Of a stretch of 64,000 nt of DNA, positions 12,201 through 27,200 are shown one piece after another (position 1 is the stretch's first letter; each line of letters opens with the position of its first letter). Location: contig VTFK01000150.1 in NCBI GenBank assembly GCA_009617715.1, positions 186,001-250,000 on the forward strand, read 5' to 3'. A program made the translations under genes and the position numbers. Source of the DNA: Plectrocnemia conspersa (Eukaryota; Arthropoda; Insecta; Trichoptera; Polycentropodidae). Under the pieces are notes generated by a model. That model had not been told where the DNA came from, ran no database searches, and saw only the letters and a program-made list of their open reading frames with translations.

Positions 12201-15200
12201 AACATATATACCTAAAGTAGTGTTTTATATTTTTTTTCTTGTTTCATTTGCAAAAATTCTCCTGCAAAAGCCTCATTAATTAATATCCTCACAAGGTTAA
12301 TTTCGTTTAATTCAACAATTACTCCAAATTGGTCCAAAGTGAGGCCCCTGGTGGGGCGCTTAAGCCGGCTATTGCGGTGGGGCGCAGCGCCTGCCGCGGC
12401 TTACTAAGAATTAATTGATTCCAGTAGTGCTGCGGAATGCACAGGGGAGAACTGGCGACTCTACTGTTTCATTTTTCTATTTATTCACAAGAGAGGGAAC
12501 GCGCTCGTAAATACCCAAAGGGGAATTTGCGATTTTTACGTGGGTAATAAAAAGACAGACTTTCGTGTGACCTCTCTAGGTACCGACGTAAAAAGAGAAA
12601 TATAAATATATACAATAAAATACAAGATAAAACTAAAAATAAACATCTTACAATTTTTTAACAATTACTAGGAACATGAACATGGCAATTATAAGGTTCG
12701 AGATTACGACTCATACGAAATAATTAAGTTCGATCTTTGAATAATTCAGATCATATAATCAGTTCTGCCGAGAGGGGAGGGAGGGGGAAAATTCCCGGAG
12801 CTGTTCTACTTGAGAGGCCCGACTCTGGAAAAAAACATACAAGGATATATTTATAAAAAAAATAAAAATCCTGTTGATTTTACATGTTAGGCTTTGTCAA
12901 AAGCCTTCTCAAAGTCAATTAAACATAAGTGAATATATACTTCAATATCGTGTCAATGTTGTGTTATAACTTATATACTAAAAAGGGCTTCTCTTATTCT
13001 CAAACCTTTGCAGTCAATCGTGAACCATACCTAAGTATATAATCAATATATTTATTGTATAATTTTCAATTTATATAAAATCAATTTAATTTTAAATATA
13101 TGATTTGTATGTGTAAATGCTAATTTATCTCGGCAAGCCACGGATTACTGACAGCTGAATAGCCCACCATATTTTTCACCCCCACCCTCATCGGATTAAA
13201 CACACAATATTTACTGTTTCACATCCCCTATCCATACACACAATTTACACTTTAAAATTCTCATTTAAGAGTAATTTTACTTATCAATAATAATATTAAT
13301 TATCCAAATCCCATCCAAAAATAACTCTTAGCTCATTTAAGATGATAAATAATCCAAGCCATGAATGATCAATGTAATAAATATGTGCTTTTGCAATGTG
13401 TATATATGGTTAAATATATATTATGGTATATACACACAGGGATTTAGTACCTTAATACGTTTTAGAAAAAGCCCTCAATCAAGATTAGGCACACAGTATT
13501 CGTTCATATAAAGTATCTAATGGTGAAAAAAGTACCTTTTATAGTCATGCCATATTTCAAACTCCCCTCGGAAGAGAATTCTATTATCCTCAATGTTTTC
13601 GAACGTATTGCGGTTTCTAAAACTATGCAAGGAAAAATATCAACATCTAAGAATTATTTTTAAAAAATTTTATAGATCGTCATATTAAAAATGCAATGGT
13701 AAAAAATTGATTATTCGCTGTAAAATATGAACTTTGTACATACATTAATTATTTTGATTTAGTCTGATATGAGAAGTTTTAATGATTTGCTTCTGTTAAA
13801 AAATTATAAACAGTGTTAAAAAAATACGTAAGCTCAAAATAAATTACATTCGTTATTCTAAATCAACAAATATGTACTGAAATGTAAAAAACAAACGTTT
13901 GAGCGCCACCGCGAGGATTTCCCAGCCAAAGCCCCTTTTTGTCAGTTGGAATAAGATACCAAATCTTTGAGGATCTCCCTGTCTGATATAAACGCCATCA
14001 TTTTAAGCCGCAGCCTCCCGAGGGAACGAGCCACACTATAGTCTCGAGTGTATAGAAAAAAAGTACAATTTTTCTATCATTCAACGCCGATCGTTAATCA
14101 AAAAAATAAATATATTGAATGTGTGAGTATGTTCTTCGAAGGATTAGTGCTTAGCGTTGTAATCCGTTATCCCCAAAAAGGGAGATCAAGAAGGACGCGT
14201 GTTAAATTGTACACTTGAATCAATATAATGACGGCTCAGCCCTAGGGATGGCAATCAAACCAATATACGCGAGGGTCGTAGATTCGTATTTAATCTTTTA
14301 TTTGCCAGTTTGATTGACGTAGTTTCACACCTATATTTTGCGCTTTTGTTGCAGAAATTCTGCCCATGTGCGAGGATGGATTCCCACAGACGAAGGAGTT
14401 TTTGATGAAGGTCATGGAAGTGCTGTTCGATTTCGTCAAGAACACCAACGACAGGAATGAAAAGGTAAATATTTTTGAGAAATATATTTAGACAGTTAAT
14501 GGTGACTCACCCATTTTATTGAACAGATTTTGGAGTTTCACCATCCCGAAGAGATGAAGAGATTGCTCGATCTGGAGTTGCCTGAACGCGGTTTTCCTCT
14601 GCAGCAGCTGGTGCAAGACTGCGCCACTACCCTAAAATATCAAGTGAAAACAGGTATTTACAATTTATATTTTTTAATTAAAAACCGTTCACAACAATAT
14701 TTTACATTTGTATTCAAAATAACCAGATAATCATATAATAAATACTACAACAGGAAAGCTTATCATGATTAAATAAAATCCAGAAAAAAATAATTGAAAA
14801 TATATTTTTATAAAAAAAAATTATATTATAATATTGACACAATATTTTATCTTTTGACTTTAATTAAATTAAATTTAACACGTAAATGTATTTTTATAAA
14901 CCCTTTTTTTAATTTGTCTATACTATCTTTCAGAGAAATATTTTTATTAAAACTAATGCATGTCAAATTAAATAGCTGTCTTAAAATTGCTTATAATCTT
15001 TTCTTAAGTCCGATTAAAAATTGAATATATTTATAAATAAGTTATATTAGGTACACACATTTTTTTTTGAAATTAACATTAACTTAAATTACAATTATAT
15101 ATGAAAAATAAGCCTAATTTTAATATTTTTTTATTAGAATATATAATAAATATTTTTTATTTTACAAATAATAACAAATCATCTTCGAAAATATTTTTAG

Positions 15201-18200
15201 TATTTTATAAACAATTTTAAAAATGCATAATATTAAAAATAATTTTGTTTAATTTTAGTCAGTGATTTAATTAAATAGTGTTTAATAAATTTTCAGTAAC
15301 ATAAATAAATACTGAGTTGTCAAACAGTCAGAAATTATATTAAAAGGTAAATAATTATCTGAGGATCTGTTTTATTACATAGTTTCTGACAAATTATTTA
15401 AAACTTACTATAAAAAAACTGACTCTTTAATCTGTTGCATTGAAAAAACACTTTATTACGTAGATAATTTAATTTTGTATTTAAAAGCAAATATAAAATA
15501 AGTAATATGTCTAACTCTTTCGCTTTAATAAAAATATTTCCGTTAAAATATGAGCGCTTAATTTGATGAAATGTATATTTTTATATTTCTCTTCAATAAG
15601 GAATACTATAAAAGTCCAATGTGTGTCTGTAAAATAGTTTCAATCTACTTATTTTAAACTGACCGTAACTGAGCATTTATAAATATTACCTGATTTCTTT
15701 AAGAAACTGACAATTTAATCTATTGCCGTGTAAAAATTCCATTAGTGATAATGTAAATTATTACTTAAAATCAGACACAAAGTATAAATATTACTTAGAT
15801 TTTCCGCTTTAATAAAAATGTTTTCAGTAAAAAATGAACGCCTAATTCGATTAAATATATTTTTTATTTTCCTGTCATAAAATATAAGTCCCATGTGTGT
15901 CAATAAAATAATGTATTCTTAAAACCAATTATAATCTGCGTACTTAATTTTTAACTGACCGTTATTTAAATGATTACTGACATTTTAAAATAATTTTTAC
16001 TCAAAAGTAGAGTCTGCCATTTTTCACTTTAAAGCCATCAATATAATTTCTTCGAAAAAAAACATAAAAATTCTTACTGCGTGGTCTAATTTATTTAAAA
16101 AATCAATTAGACTAATTTATATATAAAAAAGAAGAGAAGAAGGAGAAAAAGTAAATTCTTAACATTTACTAATTATTAAGAATTAATTATTATTTGACAA
16201 AAGCAGTTCCCATATTAAGATATTTTTATTGTTACTTTATATTTTGGAGATGTGCGATTTTCGTTACATACACATCATCAGAATGGTGAGAACAAAGTGG
16301 CATTATTAAATCATTACAATTTAAAAATAGAGTAAATTCTATCTACTATATGTAATTTAAATAGTTAAGTTTTTTTGTACATACATGTAATTGCTTTGAA
16401 TCAAATATGGTATATCTAACATCAAAAATATATTTTTGTATGTTCTAAACTCTTCAATAACTATATATTGATCTGAAAATAACACTTACTCTATGCCAAT
16501 AGTACCCGGCAAACAATATTGGCGCTAAAGCTTCCATTAAGCATTGGCATCTGATGTCTATCGATTTTCCTTCAGCGGCAGCCTTCGCCGCCCATCCCAT
16601 GTCGGATTATCCACGGGTCGGTGCTCTCCCACGCCCGCACTTCTGCACCACTGCCCTACACTATAATACCCACTCTTCCCTACGCAATGTCCAAAAATTG
16701 AAAAACAAACAGGAATATAGGGAATCGCAGCCAAAAGCGGAAGCAATAGCCGGCGGCGGCCATCCGCGTAAATGCCCTGTCCTTTTCCACAGCACCTTTG
16801 ACAATACCGGATATTGAAATTTTATATGTTTTTTGATATATTATTAAAGACAGAAATAATCAATATTTGAGAATATTATAAAGAAGTGTTCATAAAGTGA
16901 TTCAAAGTATTTATTAATTCAATTAGATAGTAGTAAAAAATCCACAGCAAAAACTCCCCACAGCCTTCAGAATCTATCTAATTTATAGTTTATTATAAAA
17001 TTGCAATCTTTGTGAGTTTCGATATTTTCTTAAGACTCATTTAGCTTTTAATAAAAAATCTTTTTTCTGATTTCGCGATAGAAAATTGAATAAAATGCGT
17101 TATTTTACTGCCATTTAGTCGAATAAAATGTGGCTGCACAGCACGAAATTTTTAAATATTTTTTTATTTTATTTTATTTATAAACACATCAGATGCGCAT
17201 TTGTTGCGCAGAGTATCATATTTATAGAGTTTATTTATTATGAAGTAATAGTTTACAAATTATGAGATTATTTTTTGGACAATTTGGCAAAAACTTTTTA
17301 AAAGAACTGTTTGGTTATTTGAATAAATTACATAATAAATTTGGCCGAGCAGTGAGAATATTAACAGTTTTTCTTTGAAAATAGCATAGCGAAAAAAATT
17401 AAATCGAATTGATTTTTTTTTTAATTCTCCGGATTCTTGAGATTACCGGGAATAAAAAATATCTGGTAAATGTTATCTATTATCCATATCAAAAATTACG
17501 TTTCTTTTCCGTGTTTTTTTAATTATACTATTTATTCAAGAACAATTAACTTTTTTTCTAAAAATTGATTAGTTAAAAATTACTTAATAATGCAACTTCC
17601 TTTTACCGTTACGATTTATTAACTACAGATATATCACAAATAAAAAAGTAGACATCCTCAGTGTAAGTTAAGAAGGTAATAAAATTAAATCACATTTTTT
17701 CAATGAATTTTAAATTAATCAAAAATATTTTTATTGGCAATTAGTTTGTTGAATTACACTATTGGATTATTTTTTTCGATCTTAACTGCTCTTAACTGCT
17801 TGGTTTTAAAAATTAAAAATTAAATTTTTAGTATCGTATAGAACTACCGAGCATACGTTTTGTATGAAAAAAATATATAAAATTTTTTTACAAAATGGCG
17901 GCCAATGTAAAAATACAAAGTGTTATAACTTAGCAAAATGAAATCTTACTGAAAAATATTGTATGCAAAAAGTGTTTAGAAGCTTAATTTGCATTTAAAA
18001 ACAATTTTTAATTTTTTTTTTAATAAAAAACGAATATTACGGTATATTGACCGGGCCCCCGAACTTGCTTTTATGCGACTTGGCATATAGTTAACGCTTG
18101 TATTTGGTTCCTTTTAAAGATATAGACTTGAATTTTTGATACGAAATAAAGATTTCGAATATACTTACGATATCGTTTAAAAAAATTAAAAATTAAAAAA

Positions 18201-21200
18201 AATTTTTTTTTTCTAAAACACGTTTAGTGTTATGAGTCGATCGACCCACCATACATACGCTCATAAGACTTGCAATATAGTTAAGGTCAGTGTGATTTTA
18301 TTTATACATATTTAAAGTTGAATTTTGGTCACAGTATAGAATTTTTGAGCATCCTGTAATGTTTGTTAGCAAAATCCAATGGGTAACTCAAATTATTATT
18401 TTTCAGTAATATTCACATGTGTAAAATCGAATGATAAACTCGTAAATGTTTTATAAAACTATTATTTGTAATACCATCATTGAAATTATAGTAAGGCTAC
18501 GTTAAAATTAAGTTCGCAGATGTTTAGAATATACTACAGGCACGCATTGGACTTTTATTGTATTCGGAAAAATATTGTTTAACGGAAAAATAGTACAGCT
18601 TATTTTATGAAGAAACCAGTTCTCTTCCAAAAATTTAGTAGGTTTCTGGTTTCTTGAAGCTGATTTATTATTTCATTGCAAAATATCATATTCTGAAAGC
18701 TGCGGAAGCTGAAGAAGAAAATAATTAATTATAGCGTAACGTCCAGAGTGATTACTAAATCTTACCACATTGTATTGAATATTGCTTCAATAAATAATAT
18801 TATAGATGAATCGAGATCGTTCTTATTAAGTGGATTAATTGTATAGATTTGTCACTACAAGTATAATATCAATATCAGTGAATTCAAATGACATTTGTAG
18901 CTAAAGAAGATGACTGTTTCATTAGATTTTTCTTTCAATTTAATAAAACTTCAAGCATAACTTCAGTCGAATTTTTCATTTAATCGGTTTTTAAGTTTAA
19001 AGGTAGCCAGGATTGTTATTAATCACTGCATGGTATTTTTTGTTTGTGTATGACTGTTTGATCTATTGTATTTTCAACCAAATCCACGATTTACCTACAT
19101 ATAATCTCTGAACCCAAATGTAAGACAAATCATGAAGCAATTACACTTTATATGAATTTATACGCTTGTGGATGTTTTTAAGTATTTCGTTTCCATCAAA
19201 CGGCGGAGATGAGAGATTATCTCGAGCCATTTGTGGACATAATTGAATACTTGCAACACCCAGCCGAGCGGCTAATTTGCTATAAGGGCAACCCTACTAA
19301 ACGCTCGGTTTCATTCTGAAGATCAAAATTATATTGCTATCTAAAATCGAAAGTTTGATTTAAAAATGTTTTATTTAATTTACTAATTTTTGTATTTCTA
19401 AAATATGGAATAGTTATTATATTATTAGAAAGAAAAGTCCAAAAATCAGGCCAAAAATGAGCTCTCGCCTGTCGAGTGTCGGGGCACAGGGTTCAGGAAT
19501 GCGTGGGGTGCCGGGTTTTGATACAAATAAAGCATTATTTACAGATGACGGCACGCTTTTATAGGCTTACCCACGAGCCGGTGCACTGTTCGCTTCGAGA
19601 GGGTGAATCCCACCCCTGCTTTTCGTGCCATCATCCCCCGTTTTGGCGGGCGTAATTCCATCACAATTATTTGCACTATGCATTTTTTGGATGACTCGAG
19701 AATCGGCATGCAATCGATAATATATTTTTTAAAACACTAGTTTTGCAAATTCTGTATTTATTATGAAAAATGATCGCATGATTCTGCTGCATAAAATAGA
19801 TTTTATAAATCAAAAGCAAGCCTATATTTATATAATCTAGTCTAGCCTTCTTACATAATTTCACGAGCCACAGTTTGGCTACTGTTGGTATATAGGATTT
19901 AAAAAATGCAGAGCGACACAGATCATATATATTTAGAATAAAATATTTTAATCGCATTTCACAAAAACTCTTTCCATCATTTTTTATAGTTATATAGTAA
20001 TCACTGGGTGAGCGTATGGTGGATGATAAAAATATATAGTGTTACATTCGTATTGCTATACATTGATGCAATATATTTATTCTTGTCCTTTTATAAGTAT
20101 CGTACATTAACTAAGAGTATATAAAAGTAGTACAGATTAATTGTTTTTTTTTAGGTTTTCTGTCTTTATTATTATGTTTTATAAATACAGGCTTATAGCA
20201 ATGCATATTTAACATCAGATTTTAGTTCACAAAATAATCAAATATATAAAAATAATCCTTAGATCATTCTACCCGATATAATATCATACAGCCACACATC
20301 CGACATATCGCATAATATATAGGCGCGTGCTGATTTGACACCGCATAGTTAAAAAATATGTACCCACCAACGTTTCAAGGGGTGAGAGGCGACATAATAC
20401 ATACAAGGGACTTTGGGTCTAAATCCCAGAGGACAGTTTATCAGTCAGTGAGCATCCGCATTGTTGGGGTTCGCGTGCGGTTGTCGTTCTCGAACAATAT
20501 GCCTCGTGTAATTGAATAAACACATAAATAAACGCGCCTGTTGGGTGTCGATAATTTTTTTATTAACAAATGTATTTTTGACGTCCATCAGGCCATCCTC
20601 ACTTCTTTAACCAACTGTCTTGCGGCCTCGATTTGGTCTCCATGGCTGGAGAATGGCTAACTGCCACTGCCAACACCAACATGTTCACGTATGAGATCGC
20701 TCCGGTGTTCATTTTGATGGAGCAGGTCGTCATGGAAAAGATGAGGAACATCATCGGCTGGGACACGGGAGATTCGATCTTGGCTCCAGGTAAATATCAT
20801 AATTAAATAGTAATAATAACAATTCAATTTACAATTTCAATTTACACAAACACAGGCGGTTCCATCTCGAACTTGTACGCTTTCCTCGCCGCTCGCCACA
20901 AAAAGTTCCCATACTACAAAGAGAAAGGCCTCAACAGCATCCCCGGAGAGTTGGTGATGTATACATCCGACCAGGTGAGACTTAAATACTTAAACTTCAG
21001 TACAACATTTTCTAAAAATTATGGAAAATTCCCAGTGCCATTATTCGGTGAAATCCTGCGCTGCAGTTTGTGGACTGGGCACAGATAATTGCGTTATGGT
21101 TCCGTCTGATGAACGCGGAAGGATGATCGTCCCTGAACTGGAAAGACTCATTCTGGAGAGGAAGTCGAGGGGGCAGGTAAGTATCTTAGATTTCTCTATT

Positions 21201-24200
21201 CATTTTGCTACTTTTGCTTTTTGATTGATTTGTATTTCGATACTAGATTCCGTTCTTCGTTAACGCGACCGCTGGAACCACGGTCATTGGAGCTTTTGAT
21301 TGCATTGAGGAAATTGCAGATGTTTGCGAAAGACACAACTGCTGGCTTCATATTGATGTAAGTTTAATGTGAATATAATAAAGCAAAGTAATCATAATTG
21401 TGTGAAAATATTTCTTATTGTTTTATTTAGGCTGCTTGGGGTGGCGGCATATTGTTCTCAAAGAGACATCGTGCAACCAAACTCAGAGGAATTGAAAGGT
21501 AAGTTTAAAACAGATAATAGTGTATAAAAAACATTATTTTAAATTCTTTTACTGTTTTGTTCGTTCGCGCCGACACGATTTTATTGCTTTTGACGTGGAT
21601 TTTTGACTTTTGAGAAGGGATAATTGTTTTTGCGCTCCCCTATTGGTCAAAATCCGCTTTAGATTCTTACTTATTTTAAGTCGTTATATTGTTGTATAAA
21701 ATCTAAATAACCGAGCGTTTCACTGCGACGGTGACAGCGTGATTTTATTGCTTTTGACGTGGATTTAATTTAATGTAATCTATGAATCTTAATGAAATGG
21801 CTATCTTTTGCCCCTATAAAAAAATCTGAAATGACGCCCCTGCTCTACTTTATATATAAGTATTATTTTTACTATATTTACATTGCAAATTTATATTTCT
21901 ATCTTAATTCCAATAGTTATTTTTTTAATTATTAATTGAAATTGTCGAATCAAAATATATAAAAGGCAGCTTAAATATTATAATATCTTATTATAGATTA
22001 AACTATATCATACAAATATGCCTATCAAAATTATATATATAGTATATTTTGCACATTTAAGTGCTTATTATAATGACGTCATCACTCAAGCGGTTTGACG
22101 GTGATTGATTGCAGCTAAACACAGATGCTCTCAATTATTCACGCTTTTCGTTATAGTATATTCATACATATTAAAATGTCCGCCCATAATATAGATAAAG
22201 CAGAGTTTCATAATATTTTTCAATCAGAATTCGTAGGTTTTCTTCGGAGCGTTATCGCTTAATCCGATTTTTATGGTAGAGTGTTTGCTTAACGACGGCA
22301 GTTGATATAGTAGATATAATAGAAAGGCGATATAGTGCGGCGAATTTATCAGCAGATAAGAATATTTTGGGATTTTGAGACCTCTAAAGTGCGCAGTAAA
22401 CGAGAGTGATCGATTTACAGAAACCTGCGGAGAGCAGAGATATTGTGCTTTCATTTGAAATGGCTATATTTCGCTACCTGAATTTGCATCATACTATCAG
22501 AATTGAGGTAATCTTGTTCATTGATGTACCTATTATATAATTTATCTTGCATAGATGCATAATAAATATGTATTTAAATAAAATGTTTTTTAATATATGA
22601 TGACGAGATTAAGTACATGTTTTCTTAAATATCTTGCTTTATGGTATTCACAGTTATAAACTATGATTTGTATGTCACTTATGTAACAAATCTTATTATT
22701 GGAAAGCATCGATTTGCTAGGTTAAAAATCAATTTCTCCCTTTGTTGTTGAAGCGTATCATTTCAATACATAAAACTCTTCGATGGTATATAATAGATCT
22801 CTTACTAGCTTAACTTTCTCATAATTTTATTAGTATAAAATGAAACCCAAACTAGTGCTAAATAACATTTTTGTTAAAAATGAGTTATGATATCTTCTAA
22901 ACTAATTTTCGTATACTCTATGAAATTATCAAACTCGTATTGTTTGCAAACTATTATAAACTATGCAGGTCGCAATAGTAGTATTAAATATTATAAAAAA
23001 ATAAGTAATGGTTCAAACATTTTTCATTGTCTTCTTTATCTAATGAATTTTAATCGCGTGAATCCATAGTTGAAAAGTAGGATTCTAAACTAAATTCAGG
23101 CTCTAAGTAATAAATATTTTCAACAGTAGAAGGACATAAATGTTCGGATTCTCAACACTGCAGTACAAAAAAAGTTTTATCCTCATCTCCTGTTTGCATC
23201 ATAAGATTCCCTATCGAGCTTGACGGTTTACCGTTACATTTTAATTACAATCCATTACTATTTGTCTCTCAGCCATACACCGTAGAGGTGTTACCCTGCG
23301 ATTCTAAAGAAATATTTACCATTTTATTTTTGTTATATAATAATGCTCTTATCTTATAATAAATACAAATAATTTATTGCTTTTGAAACAAAAATAGTAG
23401 GAATACATTTAATAATGACTATAATAATTAAATTTATTTAAAAGATCGTTTACATTTCAATTTAATCAAATTTACTCATTTAACAATCCAGTACTGACGC
23501 CGACCCCTGGAAATAAAAGTGGGAGAGGTGTCGCATGCAACGAAGAAAGAGATAAAGCATGCTATTTCGTGTAACGGTACTCTTATGAAGCCTCCCGTTT
23601 CTACCCGATCAATGTCGCGAAACGAAAATACGCGTCTTCCGCATACAAAGTGTATTTGGAAGCCAAATATAAAATTATTTTGATTGCGCGTGTTTATTTA
23701 TGTTAATATTTTGAGGTTAAGAAAAATCTAATATTTCATGTCATTAATTGAGATATATTTTTATTTACATATACTATTTCCTACAAACTAAGTACCCAAT
23801 CTTTGATGATCTATCGGGCTTATAATTATATAATCACTAAATCTGATCTCTCAAACACAATAGAAATTGCAAATGATTATTAGTTCATTAGGAATTGTCA
23901 CCGAATATACCACTGGTATGAATATACTTAAAAGTTATATAATGATTGCCAAATATTTTTTTCTTATTAAATTTGTAAAACAGAAACTGTAGTTTAAAAA
24001 AAACTTCAGTTGTTCTATCAAATTAAATGAATATATATGTTATATATATATCAAGAGTAAAATAGTACATTCATCTGTTTTTCTAAAAATTTAATCACCA
24101 TCGCTACAATACAACTTTTTATTTTTGTTTAAAATTATATTAATACAAATAAGTTTGCAAATGTACAATTAACTATAAGCTGTGTTTATGTTAATGATAT

Positions 24201-27200
24201 ATTTTTTATCTAAACAGTTGTTAATTAACCTTTCTAATGCCATGAGCGACTTACGGGGCTCACACGAAAGCTCATTTACGCTACGAAATAATATTACAAG
24301 ACTAAAATAATATAGTCATCTATGAAGAAACGTTCAAAATTATTACTTTGGCACATAAACGGTTAAGTAAATTTGATTTTATATAAAACACGTAATAGGA
24401 AAATTAATCAAAAAATCCCAAGCACTATTCCGTGCATTCCAGGAACGGACTTTCAGTTTTTAGGGGGGGGGGGGTAATTGGTCGTTTTTGTAAAAAAAAT
24501 ATTTCACTAAGATTTTATTTATTTCATTAAATTACATGCATTTTTCTCGCCAAATTTAAGGAAGGATAAAAATAAATTGCCCCTTCCCCCCACCTTCATG
24601 TGAAACTTTTCATTATAAAAATAAACCCCCTATGCGGTCTATTTTTTGGAGTTCGGACCACACGCTTAAGTATTTATAGTGCAAAGTATTAAATTTATAG
24701 TACAAAGTATTCAAGTAAAATTAATCAAATTTATAGTGAAAACTATTTTAGCTAAAGTACAATTAATTTACACCTTATTAATAACTGTAAATAAAGCTTA
24801 TAACTATTAAATGGAACATTTTTTTAATAACTGAATCACTCAGGTAAAATTATAGCGAAAAAATATTTTTGATAAATATATATACATACCTATGTATGTG
24901 TAAAAACATACATATTAATTAATTAAATAATAAAAAAAATTGCAAGGCATATTTTTTTATTATTATTTATAGCAACTACATAACCCCAATTTAAATTTAA
25001 TTTAAAAAATATATTACAAAAATAAGAATACATATTTTTGCTGGAAATATAAGTTTTTAGAAAAACCGCATTTAGGGACGAGTCAAATAAAACATTTTAT
25101 TTTTTTAGTGAATATTCCTGCCGTTGAGAATACTCGCTCGCTTTCCTTTGATGTTGGCGTAATTATGAGCAAAGATTTAGATTATGAGTTTTCTGGTTGG
25201 TTGCAAAATCTTTCATTTGCTCGACTATATATATTATTTTTTATCGGAGACAAATTTTGTTTAATTATTCTTTAATTGTCAACTTCATATTAATAAAATT
25301 CTCATCAGTAGTATATGCAATAATTTTTTGCAATATCCGATTTCGAACTATCTAAATTAAAAAATTCATTCTAATAAACTTTCTTCATTTAAAAATAGTT
25401 TTACAAAGCAAATTCGAAAATAGTTTTAATTGGTTACATAAAAATATATAAAACAATTTAGCTGATTATTTATTTTCTACTCAATTTATGAGTTTAGCTC
25501 TGCCATCTTTTTCAGTTGAAAATCAGGGAGCTATTTTTTTTTAAATCCCGAAACACGAGGTGGCACAAAATCCGGAAATTCTCGAGTTGTCTTTACACGA
25601 GATTCCCTAATGCATACATTAAATTTATTATATTTTAATTATAAATATAATTCTAGTCAAATATCAATTTGATATCAAACAAAACTCACCATGTTAAAAG
25701 GATTAACTACCCCTGTATTTAAATTTCCACAGTAGAGCATATTTTGCCAGCTCCATCAACCGTACATCCCCCGTCAAAGTGCACTTTCGCTAATCCTAAT
25801 TGAATTCTAATGTACACACTTAATCATTGCCCTTTAACACGAATTGAAAATTTAAAACACTCCTGGTCAACGTGTACAAAGGTAAATCGACATAAAACGA
25901 AACAGTAAAGTGTGATTTTATTCAAGTACAATTTCAATCGATATTTTTTTGTAGAGGCACTCTAAAAAATTGAGTTCTTAGCCTCATTCAGATACTTTAA
26001 AACAGATTTGCGTCTAGAAAAGCGCATAAATCGGCTTAGCTCTAAATGTGTTGACTTTGCACACTCACCCTCTCTATAGAAGGATCCAAAATCCACCTAA
26101 TATTATGCAGCATACGTTGTTTCACACACAATAACCACAACTCTTCCGTGTGGCGTTTTGAGGTAGCCTCATATTTACAAAATATAATCTTTGTTGGTTC
26201 AGGCGCAGAACTGCATGCGAAATTTGCGACGGTGTTATTTAACCCTCTATGTTAATTTCCATAATCGATGTTTATTTATTTTCATTTTTTAGGGCTGATT
26301 CGGTGACTTGGAATCCTCACAAGCTGATGGGCACGCTGCTGCAATGCTCAACTATCCACTTCAAGGAAGATGTAAGTAATATACTTAAATTCGAAATCAC
26401 TCTTTTGCGACTCGAATGATTTTTTGTTGAAAAAGTAAAGTGTGTTATATTTTGTGACTTCTGAATTGGATTTATGAATATGTAGAGGAATTTCTTGACA
26501 AAATATAGGAAGAGAGAAGCAGCTGCTTATGGTAGTCGCAACTTGTTTCTGTCTATGGCAAAGAAGTGTCGGTTGATGCAAGTAATAAAATTGCTTAAAA
26601 ATAATGAATAATTAATTTGTTTTGACGGGTGTTTAACTTTATGAATAATGGGAAAAACTGTTCTTAAATCAATAATTCAATACAAAAAAATTAGACTATC
26701 GGAAAAAAGAGATCAGTCACTAGAGTTCTGTGTCGTTAGAATCAAGAAATTCGTTTCCTGACTCACAAATGTATTCAGTTCGATATTTAAAAATAAATAA
26801 ATGGGTGTTTGAAAGATTAATTATCCAAATCTCGTATAAATAAATAAAAAAAAAACATTTTTTGTAATAAAAAATTACTTTTAGGATAAAAAAATAATAG
26901 GCAATATTATTATAAAATTCAATAAAATTCGTTTTTTCCACTTTTGTCAGTTACAATGTCTTTTTAATTCGTAAAAATTTTATTATTACTTATCAATAGT
27001 AAAATTATTAAAAATTTATGAAAAAAAAAACTTTTTTAAGCGTTTTCTGTTGAATTAATAAGGGACTAAAAATGAGAATATTAAGAAAAATTATAGTTAT
27101 TATATACTTAAAATTGTGCAGATAGTAAGTGTCGCAGTAACGACCTTTAAAAAAACACTTTCCCTGCAATTTGCTAGGGTGGAAACAGCGGCCATATGTT

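Larger units (their letters stand above)
6251..14354 (+). other. Gad1 intron 1 (8.1 kb)
   Basis: Phase-1 intron, AT-rich. It holds a hAT MITE (9678-9867), terminal pieces of other TIR elements (about 7090-7150, 11849-11858, 12765-12840), a LINE RT fragment (12884-12924), and GC-richer stretches near 6770-6860, 8590-9130, 12330-12450 and 13900-14050 that are not explained by any exon. No other coding potential was recognised. Confidence 0.85.
14654..20591 (+). other. Gad1 intron 3 (5.9 kb)
   Basis: Phase-1, very AT-rich. It holds a diverged tandem duplication (about 15419-15990), a GC-rich island (16555-16805), a pair of related units near 18070 and 18260, and GC-richer stretches at 19200-19320, 19480-19670 and 20310-20560. 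No exon was recognised in them. Confidence 0.85.
21499..26292 (+). other. Gad1 intron 8 (4.8 kb)
   Basis: Phase-2 intron. It holds a fold-back-type repeat (21546-21770), a terminal piece of the GACGTCATTT MITE family ending at 21842, a TTAA MITE (24229-24362), a fuller copy of the GACGTCATTT family (about 24438-24610), and a GC-richer stretch at 23500-23660. Otherwise AT-rich with nothing recognised. Confidence 0.85.

Noticed and set aside
14530..14730. Open frame covering Gad1 exon 3 and part of intron 3
   Set aside because: It reads through the GT donor into AT-rich intron; the real coding part is exon 3 only.
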